Source of the DNA: Hexactinellida sp. DTS-2022
Taxonomy: Eukaryota > Porifera > Hexactinellida
NCBI GenBank assembly: GCA_028753945.1
Contig: JAPNXP010000013.1
Span: forward strand, 1,178,001 to 1,242,000
Length of the DNA: 64,000 nucleotides
Direction: 5' to 3'
Below, piece by piece: positions 29,753-40,419 of the stretch. A program made the position numbers and the translations under genes. A model generated the notes under the pieces. The model was not told the DNA's origin and did no database searches. It was given only the letters and a program-made list of their open reading frames with translations. Every line of letters starts with the position of its first letter. Position 1 is the first letter of the stretch.

Positions 29753-29905
29753 ATGGAACTAAATGACGTTAGTATAGATATAGCAGTAATGTCCAAATTG
29801 ACCACAAAAGAAAGAGGTCAAAAGCGATTAACTGCATATTTCCATCCTTCAAGAAGCAAGAAGTGCATTGGTAAGCAAATGTTGTTTGGAAAGGATGTTA
29901 TATAA
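29753..29905 (+). CDS. 50-codon ORF with a PIP-box-like motif
   Basis: The ORF starts MELNDVSIDIAVMSK and contains QKRLTAYF at residues 23-30, exactly the PCNA-interacting pattern Q-x-x-[LIM]-x-x-[FY]-[FY]. Basic residues follow (HPSRSKK). It could be a small protein or a first exon, since GTAAGC after the codon for Cys-Ile could be a splice donor at about 29871. PCNA-binding peptides of this type occur in DNA replication and repair proteins and in p21-like inhibitors. The motif could arise by chance in this much sequence, so function is not claimed. Confidence 0.3.
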   Translation: MELNDVSIDIAVMSKLTTKERGQKRLTAYFHPSRSKKCIGKQMLFGKDVI

Positions 29906-30201
29906 AGGGATAGAAAGAAACGTGGAAAGTAAGTTCTTGTATTGTAGAACAAATCTAATCAAATGGTTGTATATAATCAGTAAATATGATATTACAGTAT
30001 AATTGTAATATAGTAAATCGGCTTATAACTAATATTTCATTTATATTTGCATTACGTATTGACAATTTACAAAATCTCATGCTAACCATAGTTAATATAT
30101 CCTATCTCACATACCCACCAATTCCTAAGAAATCTCACAACCTTCACATAATGCACATAATCCCCACGGAACTCCAATAAATCCTTAATTAATAAGTGGT
30201 A

Positions 30202-30375
30202 CAGTAGATGTCGGATATAAGCACACCGGTTATAAGAACATATCGGATATAAGCACACTATGTTGGAAAACGGTTGCCATATACCCTGTATAATTTATGT
30301 CGGTTATAAGAACATGTCGGTTATAAGCACATTAAGTGCAGTTCCCGACGATGTGCTTATAACCGGCATCCACTG
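30202..30375. mobile_element. pogo/Tc1-like MITE, copy 2 (inverted relative to 292..456)
   Basis: The ends CAGTAGATGTCGGATATAAG and CCGGCATCCACTG are each flanked by TA. The interior matches the copy at 292..456 in reverse orientation. Confidence 0.8.
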
Positions 30376-30600
30376 TAATAATTACCAATGGGTTCCAATG
30401 GGTGATGAGCTCATTTGTATCACAAATGGTCCAAAAAGCATTACATGGGGAGGGGCGATGTCTAATTTTACTGTAATTTTGCGTTAGGTTAGGTTTGAAC
30501 GACCCCAATGACTATTTATAAAATCCCATGATTTGCTATAAAGAATCTAAGATTTCCAGAAAATGTACAAAATAAATATTTAAACATAATTTCAAATAAA

Positions 30601-30756
30601 TACAGTAGAAACCGGTTTTTTCTAACTAACTATATATTCTAAATCTGTAAGAAATTCTAGTTTTGTTTTATTTTCAATCGGTTTATTATAACTATCGGAT
30701 TTTTCTTACTTTATTTCCATGCATAGAATTGGTTAGAAAAACCGGCTTCGACTGTA
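30601..30756. mobile_element. pogo-like MITE
   Basis: The ends TACAGTAGAAACCGGTTTTT and AAAACCGGCTTCGACTGTA are inverted and carry TA. No ORF. Confidence 0.75.
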
Positions 30757-31628
30757 CTAGCAAATCCTGGTTGGTAAAGGACGGTCTGCCGCTGTAACTG
30801 GTCCGGCCGTTCCATCCATGGCAGCCGTGGATGGTCCCCTTATTAATATTGAAGATTTCACTCAAATTTTACTGGGAGCAACCCCCCTAAAATTATTTGA
30901 ATAGTACCACTTTGTGTTAGTCTTGTTAGTAATATAGGGGCAGCGTAGTCAGTTCAATAGTGGCCAGTCAATAGCCTGACTTGTGCCGCCCATGTTTTAG
31001 TTTAGTACTACTTTGTAGTAGTTTTGTTAGTTCTCTATAATTTGACAAATGAGGCGAAGCAAGACGCATTGTCTAGAGATTAACTTGCGGCGCCGATAAA
31101 ATCCGGAGTTATATACATTACACGGCAGATTAGAGTCAGAGCATCCCGGTGGTTCCGGGGGACCATATGCGGCGCCATAACTGGTCCGGCGGACTAACCG
31201 TAGGGGGACCATATATGGCATGACAGGATAACTTATTCAACAGAAATTAATCTTTTTGTTTGTTATTTTTCTGTTCAGGGTTGGATATTATGAAATAGTG
31301 ATTGGTCACCTAGCCTTAGACTAATTAAATGAGAACCATCGATTGCTATTCAATTTAACTAGCGCTTCGCTTGCTAGGTCGCTTCGCAGCAGAACACAAC
31401 CACACACCAACCGCTTTGCGGTTGGCGTGTGGTTTATATACTCCTAATATTGATTATAAAGCGTAAATAGTATAGATATTCATAGAAATAGACTATAATA
31501 TGTAATTCATAAATTCAAATGAACTTTGTTACATTGGATGGAAGATATCAAACAAGAATCTACAAATAAATTAACTAAAATCAATAAGTGTTAGAATTAC
31601 GGAAACTGTCTATGTAGAATCAGCAATA
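30757..31628. other. Repeat remnants upstream of the oxidoreductase 3' end
   Basis: Two related GC-rich patches (30770-30840 and 31080-31215) share 'taactggtccggc' motifs and probably belong to one repeat. A truncated Helentron-like head lies at 31357..31475. No gene. Confidence 0.35.
31357..31475. mobile_element. Truncated Helentron-like head
   Basis: It carries 'actagcgcttcgcttgctag', 'gtcgcttcgcagcag' and the 'ccgctttgcggttgg' palindrome, as at 2802 and 43904, then breaks off. Confidence 0.55.
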
Positions 31629-32771
31629 TTACTGTTTCTGTACAGAATCAGTTATAGCCCAAGATAGCTTGTAAGTCTCCAACGCATCAGAGTAAGGAGA
31701 GGCGATGAATGAAGGGTCTTTTTCCCGAACAGCACGCACGAACGCCTTGTCTTCTTCCAGGTAGCAGTCCGCATCTGGGAATGTATAAACTTCTTCCGTG
31801 TCGGTGTATCCCTTCCGAACTCTGAGACGACACAGGTCATTGAAATACGGTTCTTCCAACGATATTCTCAACCCATCACCCCATATATCAAGACAGGCCT
31901 CGTACCGCTTGGCCTGTAGAGTCAGTCCGTGTGTGAGAGATCCGAGAGCCCCGGACTTGAAGTAGAAGTGGGACACAGTAACGCGAGGTGGTCTGTCTTC
32001 CAGTGGGAGCTTGTCTTCCTTCACAACTTCCGGAACAGTTGATAGGTAACCGATCTGTCCCTTCTCTCCGGCCGGGACGGTCTTACTAGTGACGGAGTCC
32101 AAATTAACCTCGCCGCCAAAGAATCGAATCAAATCACAAAAGTGAGTCGCCTGCTCAACAATGGGACCGCCGGACTGCTTCTTGTTCCACCAGAAGGGAT
32201 GGTCTAGCTCAGAATAAGCGCAGTTGTAACGAGCGTTAACCATTAAAATCGGGTGTTCATGAGATTTTATAATCTCTCTAGCTTTGACGACAGCTGGGTG
32301 ATATCGGAACATATAACCCACGGAAAATACCGGTTTTCCTGGCCCGGTAATTTCTTTGGTTATCGCATCAGAATAAAGAGACACGCTCTTAACTGGGAAT
32401 ATACTGATTGGTTTCTCCATAAACACGTTTATTCCCTCTCTTAAGCATCTCAGTTCCAAATCCCTACCTGCCTCTAGAGTGCCATGCACGAATGGAGGGA
32501 CCCCGATCCAAATAGCGTCTATGCCCCCCTTCAGCTGGGCTAGCATCTCCTCCAGACTGGAGAAGAGCTTGCACTCGGCGTATTGGGAGGCTGATGGGCC
32601 TTTCAGTTTGTCAGCCAGCACTTTCTCAGCCTTTGGAAGGTCTACGTCCATAATAGCAACGATTGATATGTTCTGAATCTGTTCTAGCCGCGCGGAGTGG
32701 TCCCAGGGGCCCTCTGCGCCCCCGAAATTAACCGCGCCGCAGCCAACGAAAGCTACTCTCAGTGGGTTCAT
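31629..32771 (-). CDS. Gfo/Idh/MocA-family NAD(P)-dependent oxidoreductase
   Basis: This intact, intronless ORF of 380 residues has the usual length for the family. The Rossmann nucleotide-binding motif is at the N-terminus (AFVGCGAVNFGG, about residues 8-19). The family EKP motif is at 119-121 (NVFMEKPISIF), with Lys120 as the conserved lysine. The C-terminal domain starts near YMFRYHPAV and includes SGGPIVEQATHFCDL, which carries the family histidine. The enzyme should oxidise or reduce a sugar-like or polyol substrate with NAD(P); the substrate cannot be told from sequence. The coding region is visibly more GC-rich than its flanks. From memory, its long motifs resemble fungal and bacterial members more than animal glucose-fructose oxidoreductase-domain proteins, so horizontal transfer is possible. 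Confidence 0.88.
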   Translation of the reverse strand: MNPLRVAFVGCGAVNFGGAEGPWDHSARLEQIQNISIVAIMDVDLPKAEKVLADKLKGPSASQYAECKLFSSLEEMLAQLKGGIDAIWIGVPPFVHGTLEAGRDLELRCLREGINVFMEKPISIFPVKSVSLYSDAITKEITGPGKPVFSVGYMFRYHPAVVKAREIIKSHEHPILMVNARYNCAYSELDHPFWWNKKQSGGPIVEQATHFCDLIRFFGGEVNLDSVTSKTVPAGEKGQIGYLSTVPEVVKEDKLPLEDRPPRVTVSHFYFKSGALGSLTHGLTLQAKRYEACLDIWGDGLRISLEEPYFNDLCRLRVRKGYTDTEEVYTFPDADCYLEEDKAFVRAVREKDPSFIASPYSDALETYKLSWAITDSVQKQ

Positions 32772-33056
32772 ATGCTATATCAACTTCAGCATAGAATTAG
32801 ATAAATTCAGTCTAAATAGATTATACTAATTCTGAATTAAATTGGCCGATTCAAGAGCTCTCAATTCGAAAGATTAAATATTAAAATTTCTTTATTCAAT
32901 TTCAAACAGGATTTAATGAGTTAATTAAACTAAAAATAAAACAATTCTGTGATATTGGCCGCATAAAATAAATTACTTGTTTATCATCCATCTTTTTTGA
33001 GAAAATTGGGACGGGAGGCGGCATTTTATTTTTATTTATTAAATATTGGCTAATAT
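32772..33056. other. Spacer between the oxidoreductase and the NHL-type pseudogene
   Basis: AT-rich, no gene seen. It presumably carries the promoter of the oxidoreductase. Confidence 0.3.
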
Positions 33057-34224
33057 TTAATTGTTCATTAAGTCCTCTCTTCTTTTGTCCTCACTTCTTA
33101 ATACGTGTAGCAACTCTCCCTTAGGGGAGATTATTCTGATAGAATTATTGGATGAGAATAGCATGTTATCGCTTCAGTCAAAACAGAACCATGTAATGCA
33201 ACTAATATCTCCATATTCTGGTAGATTCCCTAAGTGATCTCCTTGCTTGCTAAATAGGTGTAGCTCCTTGGAATTATCCTTAATAATAACTCTATCTTCG
33301 TGAATTTGAATTAAAATAGGAGCTTTTAAAGTTTTTGTTCCAAAAACTCTCTTATAGAAGAGATTTGAATCGAACACGGAAATCGTGTTATTACCTTTAT
33401 CAGTTACGAATAGCTCATCTTCTGACGAGATTGCAATACTTTTAAATTTACAAGTTTCGCAATTTGATCCTCCTGTTACCTCTAGTTGCTTTATCGATTG
33501 AAATGTGTCTTTGGTAAACTTGTTTATTACAGGAATATACCAACCGTAACGATTGTGAGTCTGAAAATTGTAAAACAATGACTCTTTGTTGTCGCTATTG
33601 CATATACGTAGGTTAGTATTCTCGAACTTATAAGTGCCCTTCAATTCCCAATTGGTTGTATAATATATTCTGGATAACTTCTTCATAACCAGCTACATAG
33701 AGATGTTCATCATCAATATGAATATAATACACATCTCTTACATCGATTAAATATTTAGCCATGCGTTTGCTGGTGTAATCAGCTAATTTTCCTTCGAAAT
33801 CTAACATTCCCATCTCCCCTATCATATCCTCTAATATTTGAGTTTGGCATAAGAATTGTATGTTTGGAGGCTGAATTAGGGCAGCTTTTATATCTGAGAT
33901 CTGTTTTTCGATTGGAGCTAAACTTAACTGAAGGAAATTGGATGTCGTATTTTCCTTTTGACTCATATCTTGTAGCTGAACACAGATTTTTTCGAAATCT
34001 TTTAGTGTAGTATTTTGAGATTTAAGATTTTTCTCAAAATCCATCTTTAATTTCCGTATTTCTTCAAGTAGCACATCTCGTCTTGCTATAATCCGTTGAA
34101 TGAGACTCTCGGATGTAACCACTACGTATTTGTTGTTGTACTGTTTCGAAGATATCGGAATTTTCTCCCTTTGGAATTGGGTTAGCAGTTGCCATAGCGA
34201 TTTAGAGATTCTTGCAGAATGCAT
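33057..34224 (-). pseudogene. TRIM/NHL-like gene lacking RING and B-box, with a frameshift and a stop
   Basis: It starts MHSARISKSLWQ. A coiled coil (about residues 40-120: RRDVLLEEIRKLKMDFEKNL onwards) is followed by NHL/beta-propeller-like repeats (for example EHLYVAG, SSEDELFVTDKGNNTISVFD and NNSIRIISPKGELLHVL). Two lesions break it. A one-base shift near 33655 moves VAGYEEV into KKLSRIYYTTNWELKG. An in-frame TGA at 33174 interrupts WFCFD, after which coding-like sequence continues to TAA at 33057. TRIM-NHL proteins are ubiquitin ligases or RNA-binding regulators. This copy has no RING. The MITE at 34234 begins 9 bp before its ATG. Confidence 0.7.
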
Positions 34225-34233
34225 GTTCTAAGA

Positions 34234-34808
34234 CAGTGGTTCTCAAACTGTGGTACGCGTACCACTGGTGGTACGCGAGCTCCTTATAGTGGTATCCGGA
34301 GCTATAGGCGGAGGGAGGAGTCAGGGGAAGGGGGGGGGCACTTGCTCCTCCCCTAATTCAGCCATTTGAATTGTTGGCAGTTTATTGTTGATATAATTCA
34401 ACACCGTCAATACCTTCAATTCTCTAATGTTGTTAGAGTACACATTCTAAATCAATTGTATTTTGTTTTTGTTAGCAAATTATGCTTCCTGTAGGTAGAT
34501 TAGTAGTTAACATAAACTCTGCAAAGAAAATCCTGGGGTATACTCCCCAAACCCCCTTAGGTCGCTCGCTGCTTGTACCTTTGACCGTGCAGAGACTTTC
34601 TCCTAGCTATGCCCTTGAGAGGGGGTAGATCATTATACTTTAAAAATACATCAAAATTGAAATGTTATTAAATACAATGGAAATGTACTTTAGTACGATA
34701 TGCTGTACGCGTTTGCCAGGGGTGTATTTAAATATCGATCATTATGGTGGTACGCGGAGACCCTAATATTTGATGAGGTAAGCGCTGTGAAAAGTTTGAG
34801 AACCACTG
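34234..34808. mobile_element. hAT-like MITE with CAGTGGTTCTCAAAC ends
   Basis: The ends CAGTGGTTCTCAAACTGTGG and GTTTGAGAACCACTG are inverted. The interior repeats 'gtggtacgcg'. Flanking 8-mers are TTCTAAGA and TTCTAATC. This terminus type is widespread among animal hAT elements; another copy lies at 61351. Confidence 0.8.
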
Positions 34809-35355
34809 TTCTAATCTCTTTCATATCTTGTTAAAATGGTTGTATACTAATAATCTAGCGCCGATCAACATAAATTCGCTCAAAACTCCCTTTATCCGGG
34901 CACTGTTGTCAGTTGGGTGCCGTAACTGGTATTTTCCCGGATCTCAGAAAGGCTAGTGTAGTGCAATCCTAAAGTGTTTAATCCATAATTTCTAGATTCA
35001 TTCAAAAATCAAATTAATGTTTTATCGGGTTGTGGATTATTCAAGATAAATATTTCAATGGGAACCCAACTAAACACAATTGTAAACAAATAAAAGTAAA
35101 GTAAAGATTAGGAATTCGTTTATAACTACACTTTTGTAAATCTATTCATTTTGAAATATTTCAGTTCAAATCTTGTCTCATTCCCAGATATCAAGTTTGC
35201 CATCAGTTGACGGAATCATATTTGAAGGTATTTCGGATATAAATATTTATATGAAAAAATGTATAAAATCGATTTACTGTGACAGCTAACGTTTTACAGA
35301 GATGATATTCTCTTTCCGGGGCCATTCAATATAATATTTGTTACATACGTTTGAA
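34809..35355. other. No gene recognised
   Basis: AT-rich intergenic DNA without supported features. Confidence 0.3.
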
Positions 35356-35519
35356 CATAGGCGTCGTAAATGCAAAGTTAAATCCTTTGGGCCGCCCGGA
35401 AATCCCGGGTAAACTCCGGGTATAGTATTAGTAGCATAGGGGCAACCCTTCCGGGCCGTCCGGACATTTCCGGGCCGTCCGGACATTTCCGGGCACCCGG
35501 GCGGGTTACGACGCCTATG
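35356..35519. mobile_element. hAT-like MITE with CATAGGCGTCG ends
   Basis: The ends CATAGGCGTCGTAAATGC and GTTACGACGCCTATG are inverted. Flanking 8-mers CGTTTGAA and CGTTTGAT differ at one base. The interior has tandem 'gggccgtccggacatttcc'. A relative lies at 45316..45471. Confidence 0.85.
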
Positions 35520-36109
35520 CGTTTGATACTTACGTATAGTAAATGATACGTATTATACGTTATGCGAGCTTAAATTCACGAATTAATGCCCCCTCACCAT
35601 GAATATTCTTTATTTATTATATTTTATTGCTCGTACTATTTATATAGACATTGGTTTACTATGTTATAACGGGAACGCTGCATTAGGTCGAATTCTGATG
35701 TTGTCGATAGATCGAAAATAGCATGTTGTTGATAGATCGAATTTATTTTAGCGATAGATCGAAATTAATTTAGTTATGTAGTCGATAGATCGAATTATTT
35801 AGTTGTGTTGTCGATAGATCGAATAAATTTTAGCTATGTTGTCGATAGATCGAATTTATTTTAGAAGAATTATGTTGTCGATAGATCGAATTAATTTAGC
35901 AATGTTGTCGATAGTCGATAGGTGGAATTTAATCTAATGACTGAATAATAAATAAATGAAAAAAGAACAAGTAAATGAAAAATGAATAAGTAAAGAAAAC
36001 CGTCTAAATAAATGAAAACCTGAATAAATGAATGAATGAATGAAGTGGATGAAATAGTAAATATCTCTCAAATATAAATTTGGAATCTACTTTCAATTCT
36101 ACAACTACA
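35520..36109. other. Minisatellite and AATGA-rich low-complexity DNA
   Basis: It includes the minisatellite at 35698..35930 and an 'aataaatgaa'-rich stretch at 35940-36060. No gene. Confidence 0.5.
35698..35930. repeat. Minisatellite, about 35-bp unit, about seven copies
   Basis: The core 'gtcgatagatcgaa' is followed by variable 'ttaatttagttatgtt'. Units vary in the AT spacer while the core is conserved. Confidence 0.85.
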
Positions 36110-36791
36110 CAATGGACAGCATTGGTTTAACTCTACAATCGTATTACTGCAGGTTGTGCAAAAGGTTGCGTGTCTGCATGGCATAAATATCCACGTTTCT
36201 TTGCGTGGTCCCCAGCATACTGTGCAATTTCCTTGATTTACCGTAATTTATCATCTTCGTCATCATCTGAAATATCCGAAAGCTGTGTCTCAAGTGAAAG
36301 TATGCTACTAGTTCCAATAGTTCTACTGATTGCTGCCAAATATTCTAGAGGTGTAAATATGCCATCTTGTAGCTTTTGTTTATATTCTTCGCGCTGCTTT
36401 GATTTTAGAATATATATATTTTCTTTGTAGGCCTGGATATAGTTTTACCAAGTTTTATTCGGTTCACATCATTATCTGTGTCCTCGATTACATTATTCAA
36501 TGTGGAAAGGAAATTCCAAATTCTTGGATGAGGTCTTTACAATTGACTTCAACTTTGCGTGGTAACTTTCAGCAGCGTTGTTTGTCGTCGCTTGAGTGTC
36601 AAAACAGAAAGTTCTTCAGGATCTATCTGCGATATCCATCTTTTTTTGAAATACTTAATTAGTATTTCAAGTTTTGGTCTTTCATATTCTGAGACATCAG
36701 GTTGTAGTAGAAGATTAAATGTAGAATGGATAAGTGACGCAGGAAGGAAAGGAATTGACATCAATGATCGTATATATTGGGATACTCCAGC

Positions 36792-37501
36792 CATAGGCGT
36801 CGACCATGTCGGGGCGGCCACTGTTCCGCCCCGGCATAAATCTGCAGAAATTGGGTGATATTTTGGTGGTGTTTCGTAATAATTTGGATGGATCTACCAT
36901 GTATTGCTATTTTTATTGATTCTGAACTCTTTTGAGCAAATTTCCTGCATGTTTGGACCCACTGCGAACATCGCTGGAGAAGCTAGAAGTAATCATACGT
37001 ATAGTTCGACATGTACCTATTTGGTTCGGATGAACATATTTAGACTTAAGTTAATTCGAGTGGGACCCAATAAATTTGGTTCGGCTGAACTAAAAATTCT
37101 AAATCGATCCATATTACCTTTTCTCGAAAAGTAATTAATTTCCACAAATCGGTGACAGTCGAAATTCACAAGCGGGAAAGTTTTTTTGCGCCTTTTTCAG
37201 CACGAACCTTTTTGATTCGGATGAACCTATTTAGTTCGTCTAGAACTATACTAATTAGGTTCGGCCGAACTTAATTCGATCCGTTAAATTAAAGAATACA
37301 ATGTATGTGTTGTGTCAGAAAGTTTAATAGAAAGCGATTTAGCGGGAAATTTTCATCAAGGTAAATCGACTTTTTGGAAAAAGGTTACGCAAATGGCAAA
37401 CATCTTTTTCGAAAAACATATTTTATACTAGGTGAAATTTAAAAAATTCATTACTCGCTCCGGCATGATTTTCCGAAAAATGGAAAAGTTCGACGCCACT
37501 G
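36792..37501. mobile_element. hAT-like MITE in the decayed MULE, perfect 8-bp duplication
   Basis: The ends CATAGGCGTCGACC and TTCGACGCCACTG are inverted. ACTCCAGC flanks both sides (36784-36791 and 37502-37509). The interior has repeats of 'ttcggatgaacctattta'. Confidence 0.88.
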
Positions 37502-38069
37502 ACTCCAGCATTAGATTTAAAACTATGTGTTAACCTGTCTTTTGAACATTGGCCCAAATCCTTTGTGTGAAATGAAACCAACACCCATGGATTTTTATTT
37601 CTGGGTAATTGCTTTTAAAAACTTTGCGTGGTGCTAATTCCCAATCGGATATTGCCATTTCAGGTCGAAAGTGAGTAATTTTAGTACAAAATACAATCCA
37701 AAATAGAATTATAAAGCCTCTGATCTTTTGAGGTCATCAGACAATGGATTGCGGGAAAACACATTGTACCGACAGTGACAAATATTGTCCATATTTGATA
37801 AAATTGAAGTGGAACAGTGTAAAAGTCCCATCAAATTGGATATGGATAACTTCAGACAATAAATTCACCATTTTGTGAGACGCAAATACGACAGCTGTGT
37901 TATTATCTATTGAAACAGTGAATTTATGATGTTGATCGAAACTAGAACCTGGTAATACTTGAGAGAACTCATCCGCTGTTAGAGGGATCTTAGGCTAAAT
38001 CCTCCTCCTAGCGCGATTCATGGAAGACTCAACTTCATAAAATGATATTACAGATGCATAATAACTATT

Positions 38070-38376
38070 CAGGGCCATGCCACTAATACAAACTGACCAG
38101 GTCAAACCTGGGCAGAATTTTTCCAGACCAGGTTCTGACCAGGTTGACTTGGTCATTTAACCAGATTCTCACTAACTTGATGAGTTTAAAACAATTAATA
38201 AGATAATATTTAAAGTTTAAACTAGTATAATTTTCTAGCGAAAACTCAAATAAAGGAAACATGATATCAAGATTTTAAGAATTAATAATAGAAGATTTTT
38301 TTTACAATGGGTAGCAATGATGCTTACTCTAGTTAGGTTTCACCTGGGCAGGTATTAATAGGCTCGCACGGCCCTG
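38070..38376. mobile_element. hAT-like MITE with CAGGGCC ends
   Basis: The left end is CAGGGCCATGCCACTAA and the right end is GCACGGCCCTG. AACTATTC occurs on both sides (38063-38070 and 38377-38384), the left copy overlapping the terminal C. The interior has 'gaccaggt' repeats. Confidence 0.8.
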
Positions 38377-38987
38377 AACTATTCCTAATTGTATCGTCAA
38401 ATATTTCCCTTAAGCTTCCTTGCTTTCTTTGGGCCATTTTCTTGCATTTGGCCTTCAATTCATGCAGGTCTGAATTGTAATAAAATTCGACCTTTGATTT
38501 TGGGGTGATTTAGGAGTTACTAGGTTCGATTCGTTGTTCAATATACTTGTCCCCTTACATCCTTTCTTAGTAAGTACACATCGTAAATACGTTTTGTTCC
38601 CCATTACTTTGTACCTAAGAAACTTAAACCCATCTCTAGTCGTAAAAACTTTTCCATTACTTCGACAAAATGATCTAGTTTGTACTCCATACAAATAGAT
38701 TACTAAGTATTAAGAAAATGATGAACTAATACTGTATTAGGTTTTATAGTATTAACTACATTTGTTTACCTTTCCGCACGAAACCAAACAAAAGTGTGGC
38801 TAAAATACTTCACTATTCAAAGACATGGTTTATACCATAGGCGGCGCAAGCACTGCGAGCAATGCGAGCATGCTCGCATCTATATTTTCTCAGACAATTG
38901 GGCCTAACTATTTTTAAGGGCATCAACTGCATTTATAACATCAGTGATCATAATATTCAGATATTCTATTCGGGTTAATTAAATAGA

Positions 38988-39185
38988 TACAGTAGACTAC
39001 GGTAATAGAGCAACTGGTTAATCGGATCAACCTGACTAATCGGGTCACTTGGCTAGAAATAGAAACATGTAAATAGTGTTAAATTACTCCGGTTAATCTG
39101 ACCAACAGCTTTATTCCGCTTAATTGGCTCAAAATGGCCTGAACCCGACTCCCGAATGTGACCCTATTAAGCGGAATATACTGTA
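38988..39185. mobile_element. pogo-like MITE
   Basis: The left end TACAGTAGACTACGGTAA pairs with the right end 'attaagcggaatatactgta'. No ORF. Confidence 0.65.
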
Positions 39186-39371
39186 AATTCTGTAATTACT
39201 ATATTAATAGTCACTTATGCAGCTATTATTTGGGCCTTTTTTAAAATTACAAATGATTTTGGCACATTAGTTTTTTTTTTAAATAGTTTTAAATGAATTT
39301 ATCGCAAAGAAGAGTTACCGGTCACAATTGCAATTGTTTGCGAATTTCTAATTGTATTAATCATGAAAATA

Positions 39372-39531
39372 CAGGGCCGGATTTACCATTAGGCTAAGTA
39401 GGCTATAGCCTTCGGGCCACTACAGGACCAATGTACAGGACACTACAGGACCACTACCGACCAATGTCGATCATGTTCGGGGGACTTGTGTGGTTCAGCC
39501 TTCAGGCCACTCAAGGGTAAATCCTACCCTG
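39372..39531. mobile_element. hAT-like MITE with CAGGGCCGGATTTACC ends
   Basis: The ends CAGGGCCGGATTTACC and GGTAAATCCTACCCTG are inverted. Flanks TGAAAATA and TGAATATA match at 7 of 8. Confidence 0.8.
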
Positions 39532-40419
39532 TGAATATACTATAAGTAATTATTTAAACCTACTTAGAACTCTTACTGTGTGTTTCGTGTATTACAAAAT
39601 CTGAATTACAAAATTTGAAATATATTGCAATTATTTATTAAAAGAAAATTAATTTAAAGAACTAAAGATATCGTATTAAGACGGTGGATATTCGGTTAAT
39701 TGTGTCAAGTAAGTACCTAAACCTATTTATATATCACTCATGCAAATAATATATATATATAGACATTCATATACTGGCGATACCTTAAATAACATATTTT
39801 CGGTTTATCGAGTTCTCCGCATAATTTTGTCAATTATCCTCGGGCCAAAGTGACCCGATTTAGAGGAATTGACTTTATTAACAAATGATAAAGTGAAAAC
39901 ATACCTTATTAGCAGAGAAGAGAAGTTAATTTAACTCAAGCTCAATACCAAACTCATCAGCTGTTTCCTTGAGTAATGAGATAGGATCTCTGTCAGGTTC
40001 AGATAGTTCATTGACTATCAGTGTTTCCAGCTGTGAGACAGTTGGAATATGGTTAGTTAGAGGCTCACAGGATAGAAAAGTCAGCTCACAGTGTAATAGC
40101 TTTAGACTCCTAATAGCAGGATGGTATATCAGGCCTTCACAGAGAGATACTAATCCTGTGTCATAGAGGGAGACATACAAGAATTCCAATTCAACTAGTG
40201 ACTTCATTTTGTTAACTGCTCTACTCCAGTGAGTGACGTCATTATATGGTATAGTAACGAACCATAGCTTTAGCTGAACTAAATTAGTGCAATGTTCAAA
40301 ACAATTGAGAAGTAAACTCCAATTATTCAATCCAATTATGTGCATATACCACAATTCGATTCTTCTCAAGGAGTGTCTGTTGCCATAAATAATCTGTAAC
40401 AAATAATCACAGAGAGTTG

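Larger units (their letters stand above)
36110..38694 (-). pseudogene. Decayed FLYWCH-MULE transposase
   Basis: Reading right to left, a FLYWCH-type finger lies at 38694..38455 (KVFTTRDGFKFLRYK, YLRCVLTKKGCKG). A second block near 37960-37740 includes FASHKMVNLL and IQFDGTFTLFHF. A third near 37680-37520 reads EIKIHGCWFHFTQRIWANVQ, and a fourth near 36620-36500 reads TTNNAAESYHAKLKSIV. These correspond in order to the finger, first Asp region, CFFH block and Glu region of the intact MULE at 11392..13098. Several stops and frame changes, plus two hAT-like MITEs (36792..37501 and 38070..38376), show it is dead. It is not a close copy of the intact element. Confidence 0.75.
38695..39925. other. 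Intergenic with two MITEs
   Basis: Apart from the MITEs at 38988 and 39372, only AT-rich DNA is seen. A short GC patch near 38840 (CATAGGCGGCGCAAGC) looks like a lone hAT-type end. Confidence 0.4.

Noticed and set aside
33174-33176. In-frame TGA as a selenocysteine codon
   Set aside because: The same gene also has a frameshift, no family member is known as a selenoprotein, and no SECIS-like hairpin was recognised downstream.
38515-38535. tRNA B-box-like 'ggttcgattcg'
   Set aside because: There is no matching A box or cloverleaf, and it lies within the FLYWCH coding remnant.
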